DNA from: SMBSF63 sp034003545 | GTDB lineage: Bacteria > Chloroflexota > Anaerolineae > Anaerolineales > Anaerolineaceae | DNA length: 64,000 bases | Direction of reading: 5' to 3' | Assembly: GCA_964447155.1 (NCBI GenBank) | Contig: CAYURM010000003.1 | Coordinates: 121,308-185,307, forward strand | In this document: positions 59,360 to 64,000 of the stretch, piece after piece | Layout of the letters: every line of letters starts with the position of its first letter | How positions within the stretch are numbered: position 1 is the stretch's first letter | Notes under the pieces: generated by a model | What the model was told of the DNA's origin: nothing | What the model saw: the letters and a program-made list of their open reading frames with translations, nothing else | Databases searched by the model: none | Made by a program: the position numbers and the translations under genes

Positions 59360-59387
59360 AAGAACCCCTGATTTTTCAGGGGTTCTT
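59360..59387 (-). terminator. Terminator of secDF
   Basis: AAGAACCCCTGA (59360-59371) / TCAGGGGTTCTT (59376-59387), 4-nt loop. On the minus strand it is 17 nt after the secF stop and is followed by TCTTTC. Confidence 0.85.
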
Positions 59388-59403
59388 TTGTTATTTCAAA
59401 AAG

Positions 59404-60327
59404 TTATGCAACTGCTTTGTTCTTCTTGAACCAGGTTTTCCATTCTTTCTTTTCCCAGATTACAAGGATGGGAGCAGCGATGAAAATGGAGGAGTAGGTT
59501 CCGCTGAACATGCCCACCAGCAGGAGGATGGCGAATTCCCGCAGGGTCAGGCCGCCGAAAAGGGCCAGGGCGAGGAGCATGAACTCCGAGGTCATCAACT
59601 GGGTGTTGATTGAGCGGCCCAGGGTTTGGATGATGGAGTGATTGGCGAGGGTTTCAAAGTCCAGTTTGCGGTAAATATTGCGGTTCTCGCGCATCCGGTC
59701 GAAGACTACGATCTTGTCCTGCACGGAGAAACCAATCACGGTCAGCAGAGCGGTCAAAGCCAGTGAGTCGAACTGCCAGCCCCACAGTTTGCCGCCAATG
59801 GCGGACAGGGACAAGACAATCAGCACATCGTGGATCATTGCCAGAATGGCACAGACGCCATAGCGGAAAGCATGCTCGACACCGCGGAAGGCGAAGGTCA
59901 TGTAGAGGATCACGCCCAAGGCAGCCACAGCCACAGCAAGGAATGCGCGGCTGGTAACTTCCTGACCGATGGCGGAGGAGACGTTATCGAAAAGCAGCAC
60001 GGTAACGGTATCCTCAAATTCAACCTCCATTGCGTCAACGATCTCGGCTTGCTGCTCGTCCTCCAGTTTTGCAGATTGGATAATGAGCACATTTTGGTCG
60101 GTCGTGGTCTTGATTTGAACGTCTTCATAGCCGAGGTCGTTGTACAGGGCAATCACCTCTTCCGTGTTGGGGGCACTGCCAGACTCAAATCTCACTTCGA
60201 GCAGGCTGCCGCCAGTGAAATCGATCGATAAAGGCAAACCACCGCCAGTAATCAGAATGATCATACCGGGGATGATCGCCAGAAGTGAAATGGCAAAGAA
60301 AATGTAACGTTTTCCTAGAATATTCAT
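59404..60327 (-). CDS. secF: SecF, translocase accessory subunit
   Basis: Part of SecDF, which uses proton motive force to pull proteins out of SecYEG. The 307-residue protein has six membrane helices, an outer domain between helices 1 and 2, and the hallmark IDFTGGSLLEVRF (about 34-46). The C-terminal RND half includes VIGFSVQDKIVVFDRMRENRN. It follows secD by 11 nt. Confidence 0.95.
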   Translation of the reverse strand: MNILGKRYIFFAISLLAIIPGMIILITGGGLPLSIDFTGGSLLEVRFESGSAPNTEEVIALYNDLGYEDVQIKTTTDQNVLIIQSAKLEDEQQAEIVDAMEVEFEDTVTVLLFDNVSSAIGQEVTSRAFLAVAVAALGVILYMTFAFRGVEHAFRYGVCAILAMIHDVLIVLSLSAIGGKLWGWQFDSLALTALLTVIGFSVQDKIVVFDRMRENRNIYRKLDFETLANHSIIQTLGRSINTQLMTSEFMLLALALFGGLTLREFAILLLVGMFSGTYSSIFIAAPILVIWEKKEWKTWFKKNKAVA

Positions 60328-60338
60328 AGCGTCATCCT

Positions 60339-61694
60339 TTATCCAGCACCAAAGCGTTTCACGTTTTTGTCGTGATCGGTGGTGTTGATAAGTTGTAAGG
60401 CAACATCAAGATAGGTGCGGGTGACAAAAATCGCACAGAACAGAGAGACGACTACACCGATTGCCAGCGTGACAGCGAAACCTTTCACCGTGCTGGCGCC
60501 GAAAGCAGAACCGAACCAGAAGAGGATCAGCGAGGTGATCAGGGTTGCCAGGTTTGAATCGCGGATGGAGGGCCAGGCGCGCTGCCAGGCGAGCGTGACT
60601 GCCTGCCCCAGTCTGCGGCCGGAACGAAGCTCTTCTTTCAAGCGCTCAAAGATGAGGATGTTTGCATCCAGTGCGCCACCGGTAGACAACATGAGACCGG
60701 CGATGCCAGGCAGGGTCAGGGTGACGGGGATGAGTTTGAAGAGCGCCAGGGTGATGGCGCCGTAGGTGGCGATAGAGAGCATGGCAATGACGCCCGGCAG
60801 GCGATAGTAGATGACCATGAACAAGGTGATGATGATCAAACCAGCGATACCGGCAATCAGGCTCTTGTTGAGGGAATCGATACCGAGGGTGGGGCCGACC
60901 AGCCGGCTTTCAACGACTTTGAAGGGGATCGGCAAAGAACCATAGCGCAGCTGGACAGCCAGATTATTGGCAGTTTCAATGGTGAAGTTACCGCTGATCG
61001 TGCCTTCCCCGCCAGTGATGGCTGTCTGGATGCGTGGAGAAGAAATGACTTTCTTGTCGAGGACAATTGACAGGGCTTTGCCGACATTGTTGGTGGTGTG
61101 ATTGCCAAAGGCTTTTGTGCCCGCCGGATCCAGTTTGAAGGCCACCAGAATTTCTCCCAGCTGGCCCTGGGTAACCGACACATCCTTCAGATTGGCGCCG
61201 GTGATGACAGTATGATATACAACGGGCACTTCGCCGGTCAGGTCTGCGGGCTGGGTCAACTGGGGGGCGTTTAGGTCGGTGATGATTTCTGTGCCAGGGG
61301 TGAAGAAGTTGTCGCCGGTGTCCACAAATTCCAGTTGGCCGGTTTCCTTAAGGACGGCAATCACCTCTTCTGTATTTTCGAGGCCGGGAAATTCGCCAAC
61401 AATGCGGTTTGAGCCAGCTACCTGGAAGGTAACTTCGCTGACGCCAAGACCATTGCTGCGGTTTTCGAGGATCTGGCGGGCAGTTTGCATGTCTGCGGGG
61501 TCGATTGCCGTTTCAGCGGGCAGGTCGGCTTCCAGCAGCACCTGCAGACCGCCTTGCAGATCGAGGCCGAGTACGGTGTCCAGATTGCGATCGATGCTGC
61601 CGAAATGGATTCCCGGGTTGTTGGGGAGGTCAATCCAGATGACAACAGCGAGCAACAGGAGGATCAAGATTAATTTGACATATCTTTGTTTCAT
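60339..61694 (-). CDS. secD: SecD, translocase accessory subunit
   Basis: SecD works with SecF in protein export. From ATG 61694 (GGAGG 10 nt upstream) it has 451 residues. It shows the N-terminal helix, LGLDLQGGLQVLLE (about 38-51), the periplasmic P1 domain and the C-terminal six-helix RND part with GGALDANILIFERLKEEL (about 347-364), including the conserved Asp. An in-frame TTG at 61721 has no RBS. Confidence 0.95.
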   Translation of the reverse strand: MKQRYVKLILILLLLAVVIWIDLPNNPGIHFGSIDRNLDTVLGLDLQGGLQVLLEADLPAETAIDPADMQTARQILENRSNGLGVSEVTFQVAGSNRIVGEFPGLENTEEVIAVLKETGQLEFVDTGDNFFTPGTEIITDLNAPQLTQPADLTGEVPVVYHTVITGANLKDVSVTQGQLGEILVAFKLDPAGTKAFGNHTTNNVGKALSIVLDKKVISSPRIQTAITGGEGTISGNFTIETANNLAVQLRYGSLPIPFKVVESRLVGPTLGIDSLNKSLIAGIAGLIIITLFMVIYYRLPGVIAMLSIATYGAITLALFKLIPVTLTLPGIAGLMLSTGGALDANILIFERLKEELRSGRRLGQAVTLAWQRAWPSIRDSNLATLITSLILFWFGSAFGASTVKGFAVTLAIGVVVSLFCAIFVTRTYLDVALQLINTTDHDKNVKRFGAG

Positions 61695-61867
61695 TCTTTC
61701 AAAGCCTCCGAATAATGACAAATGCCAGCCAGTGGCTGGCGTTTCGTCAAATTATACCGCTATTTTTAAAATCGTGGAAAAAAAGAAAGATAAGAAGAGG
61801 CTTGATGGGAAGTTAGCGCATCTTATTAAAGCTTGAAACGGCCGGCTGGCAATGACGGCTGAAGTCA

Positions 61868-62263
61868 TCATGGTGATTGGGGAGGATGTGGAGATGGGGG
61901 AGGTGCTGAAGCGTCGATATATTGCAATACTTTTTCAAGCACTTCTTGCGGGGTAAGACTGGTGGTATCCACGTAAAGGTCGGCGTGCTGGCGGGCATGA
62001 CGCAGACGACGATGCTGCTCCTGGTAGTCTTTTATCGACCAGTTCTGTTTTCTGCGTTTCATCGATTCTTCAAAGGAAACATCGAGAAATATGAGGATAT
62101 CAGGGGATGTCAAACGTTTCCACATGGCGGGAACGAAAGAATGCTCCTGAGCAATATGTTTCGCGATAATGTCCGGTCTGGTTAATTCTTTAATGAGCGT
62201 GGATTTTCCAGCCGCGCAAGGCCCTACAATACCGATGATTGTATGACCCGTTTGGCGTGTCAT
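61868..62263 (-). CDS. Small P-loop nucleotide kinase-like protein
   Basis: A 131-residue P-loop protein with Walker A GIVGPCAAGKSTL (about 10-22) and a DVSFEESMKRRKQ segment (Arg-rich lid, about 62-74). Similar to small (deoxy)nucleoside or shikimate-kinase-like enzymes. Substrate unknown. Its ATG 62263 nearly abuts the SpoIIE-phosphatase stop at 62265, so the two are cotranscribed. Confidence 0.8.
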   Translation of the reverse strand: MTRQTGHTIIGIVGPCAAGKSTLIKELTRPDIIAKHIAQEHSFVPAMWKRLTSPDILIFLDVSFEESMKRRKQNWSIKDYQEQHRRLRHARQHADLYVDTTSLTPQEVLEKVLQYIDASAPPPSPHPPQSP

Positions 62264-62264
62264 G

Positions 62265-62996
62265 TTAACAGGGTCTTTGCAGCGGCGGAACCGGGAGACG
62301 GACGACCATTCGGCGTACCGTGTCCGTTTCATCCGGGAGAACACGCAAAACAACCACGCTGATATCGTCATTGGGGCGATTCTGGTCCAGCCGCATGGCT
62401 TCGGTGAGGATGTTGTCGGCCATGTATTGTGCTGAGGGTTCCATTTCTTCGAGCATGGATTCCATCAAGGTGCTGACATTCATTTCAAGTCCATAGCGTT
62501 CACCGGCAAAGATGAGACCATCGGTGAACAGTACGAGGGTGGTGCCGCAGCGCAGGGAAAATTCGGAAATCGAAGGACGGATGTTACGAGAGGAGCCAAT
62601 GGGCTTCGAATCCGAAGAAATTTTATCAATTTTGTCCTGATAGGCTACATAGACCGGGGTGGGGGAATTGCGGGTAACGACAATTGTGCCGGTTTCGAGG
62701 TCTACCGAGAGGATGCTCAAGCAGGCGGTTACTTTACCGTGCTTCTCGGTGTAGAGATTATCGGATGCGGCGCGGGCTGCCGCGCCGTCACGAACGCCTT
62801 CGGCCAGGAGGGACAGCACTTTGCGGACAACCATCGTAGAGGAAGATTTTGCTCCTCGGCCGGAAGATTGCCCGTCTGCGATGACAGCAGAGATGCCGCC
62901 ATTAGGCCGTTCGACAATTTCAATCGTGTCTCCGCTGTCGGACGATGCATATTTATTGATCTTGGCAACTGCGATTTGAATTTCCATGCTATTCAT
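62265..62996 (-). CDS. SpoIIE/PP2C-type serine phosphatase
   Basis: A 243-residue SpoIIE-family phosphatase with metal motifs VIADGQSSGRGAKSS (about 38-52), LVLFTDGLIFAGE (about 154-166) and RPNDDISVVVLRV (about 213-225). There is no N-terminal sensor domain. It may dephosphorylate an anti-sigma antagonist. No partner is next to it, though several HATPase proteins with anti-sigma features lie at 36113 and 38483. Confidence 0.85.
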   Translation of the reverse strand: MNSMEIQIAVAKINKYASSDSGDTIEIVERPNGGISAVIADGQSSGRGAKSSSTMVVRKVLSLLAEGVRDGAAARAASDNLYTEKHGKVTACLSILSVDLETGTIVVTRNSPTPVYVAYQDKIDKISSDSKPIGSSRNIRPSISEFSLRCGTTLVLFTDGLIFAGERYGLEMNVSTLMESMLEEMEPSAQYMADNILTEAMRLDQNRPNDDISVVVLRVLPDETDTVRRMVVRLPVPPLQRPC

Positions 62997-63209
62997 TTTA
63001 ATACAGTTTTTGTAATTCGGAGAGGCAATTTGCTAAATTTTGGTAATTGCGTGTGGGTGGGCTTGCTCAAAGAAGTCCTTTTCCAGAAGATGGCATTTGA
63101 GGTTCTCAAAGTGTGTCAAACTCATCCTTGACCTAAGGGGGTTTCTTTCGTATAATTGGCAAGCTTGTTTAAAAAATAAGAAATATGTAATCATTTACAG
63201 GAGTAAATA

Positions 63210-63395
63210 ATGGGTCCGCTTCCAAAACGAAAAATTTCCAAAGGCCGTCGTGATCGCCGCCGGGCAAATGATTTTCTGAAACCCGCACATCTGGTGCAGT
63301 GCAACAACTGTGGCGAGATGCGCTTGCCTCACACCGTTTGCCCAAGCTGTGGGCATTACAAAGGCCGCGAAGTTATCTCGACTGACGAGAGCTAG
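63210..63395 (+). CDS. rpmF: Ribosomal protein L32
   Basis: Large-subunit ribosomal protein, 61 residues. N-terminal MGPLPKRKISKGRRDRRRAN is typical. The zinc ribbon is CNNC (31-34) and CPSC (44-47), so it is the zinc-binding (C+) form. Transcribed alone toward a terminator. Confidence 0.95.
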   Translation: MGPLPKRKISKGRRDRRRANDFLKPAHLVQCNNCGEMRLPHTVCPSCGHYKGREVISTDES

Positions 63396-63423
63396 GCTCT
63401 TCGTTTAGTGTAGAGAAGCTTGC

Positions 63424-63450
63424 CCCTGGGCTTGATGTCCGGGGGTTTTT
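63424..63450 (+). terminator. Terminator after rpmF
   Basis: CCCC (63424-63427) pairs with GGGG with GG/CC inside, followed by TTTTT. It lies 29 nt past the rpmF stop. Confidence 0.65.
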
Positions 63451-63465
63451 GCTTTTAAGCGATTG

Positions 63466-63954
63466 TCAATTTTGAGAATGGCGGTTGTGTTTATTTTTGG
63501 GGGCGATCCCCCGGCGGGTTAATTTTTTCGTGTAAATTGTGTCTTCACTGAGCCATTTTGAAAACAGTGAACTGGAAACAGTGGTTAACATAAGGGGTAA
63601 AACGAGGTTGTAATTTCCGGTCATTTCGAAAATGATGAGGATGGCAGTGATCGGGGCGCGGACGGCCCCAGAGAAAAATGCGGCCATCCCCACCAGGGCA
63701 TAGGCACTGGCGGGGGCGGTAAATTTTGGGAAGACAAGATTTGTTATCATTCCATAGCATTGTCCCAACATTGCGCCCATGAATAGCGAGGGCATAAATA
63801 TTCCCCCTGAGTTACCCGTGCCAACAGTCAAGGATGTGGTGAGCACTTTGACAAGCAGCAATATAAAACTCATTTTAAGAGTCATCCCAATGGTGAGGGA
63901 TTCATTAATTGTGTCATATCCAATGCCAAATACTCTTGGAATCCCATTAAGAAC
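63466..63954 (-). pseudogene. C-terminal part of a ClC chloride channel/antiporter, 5' end missing
   Basis: About 162 codons of a ClC-family protein. They include VFGIGYDTIN near the break, TVGTGNSGGIFMPSLFMGAML (the anion-binding filter is GxFxP, here GIFMP), VGMAAFFSGAVRAP and EMTGNYNLVLPLMLT. A full ClC has about 420 residues or more, so roughly the first half is absent. Homology stops near 63950, where TAG (63957..63955) closes the frame. The next 40 nt look like an element end. It is a truncated pseudogene, unless the remaining half continues outside the window. Confidence 0.75.
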
Positions 63955-64000
63955 CTATCCGAAAATTAAATTAAGAACGATTTGAGCGCAAGCCAAATGG
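63950..64000. mobile_element. Possible end of an insertion element at the right edge
   Basis: From about 63950, GAACCTATCCGAAAATTAAAT replaces the expected ClC sequence. CCTATCCGAAAA is a string I have met at ends of IS-type elements. Only 50 nt are visible, with no transposase, so this is a weak call. Confidence 0.25.

Overview
The window looks like chromosome from a strictly anaerobic, fermentative bacterium, most plausibly Chloroflexota (class Anaerolineae). That placement is an inference from gene content: a SufCBD-SufS-SufU iron-sulfur operon, a [NiFe] hydrogenase with NuoE/F/G-like subunits, an ADP-forming acetyl-CoA synthetase and several lone palindromic repeats. No rRNA or other strict taxonomic marker is present. 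Shine-Dalgarno sites are strong and TTG/GTG starts are common.

Layout. 1-7,000: a SufR-like regulator diverges from sufC-sufB-sufD-(92-aa protein)-sufS-sufU-Rieske. A long palindrome covers both -35 boxes. 7,100-11,300 (minus): GAPDH, a DsbA-like protein that reads best as a selenoprotein (in-frame TGA at the first position of its CxxC motif), an OsmC-type peroxidase, a flavin disulfide-reductase-family enzyme and a lone receiver domain. 11,480-14,320: a LuxR-type response regulator and its histidine kinase, whose PocR sensor part is split off by a frameshift at an A9 run. 14,500-18,760: DUF488, an AlkA glycosylase, an AhpD-like protein, and a pterin/folate operon (40-aa ORF-folE-SDR-folB-folK). 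18,900-20,400: a PIG-L deacetylase and a methyltransferase.

The centrepiece is 20,600-39,850, all on the minus strand. Reading 5'->3' it holds a regulatory block (DRTGG, CBS-HATPase, DRTGG, PHP), a second diaphorase-like module (NuoE, a HATPase protein, a Cys-less ferredoxin-fold protein, NuoF with 2x[4Fe-4S]), and then an NuoE/NuoF/NuoG-like + HydS + HydL set that matches the electron-bifurcating [NiFe] hydrogenase architecture. The maturation protease and HypA, B, F, C, D and E follow. Two complete NuoE/NuoF pairs therefore sit with one [NiFe] core, while no [FeFe] catalytic subunit is present, although the regulatory block resembles those found with [FeFe] HydABC. Palindromic repeats of at least three families lie in the gaps.

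40,000-43,700 (plus): hisS, tRNA-His directly behind it, then HPr and Enzyme I. 43,700-52,300 (minus): a DUF89 protein, then a surface-glycan style set (C39-like peptidase, nucleoside phosphorylase, DegT aminotransferase, methyltransferase, WbqC, glycosyltransferase 2, large membrane protein). 52,400-63,000 (minus): ADP-forming acyl-CoA synthetase, zinc-ribbon membrane protein, HtpG, threonine-dehydrogenase-like SDR, SecF, SecD, a P-loop kinase and a SpoIIE-type phosphatase. The right end has rpmF (plus) and the C-terminal half of a ClC channel whose 5' part is missing.

Working together: the hydrogenase could oxidise NADH and reduced ferredoxin to H2, or run in reverse. The ADP-forming synthetase would make ATP from acetyl-CoA. 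Suf supplies the many Fe-S clusters these enzymes need, and the small thiol/peroxide enzymes suggest exposure to oxidative stress.
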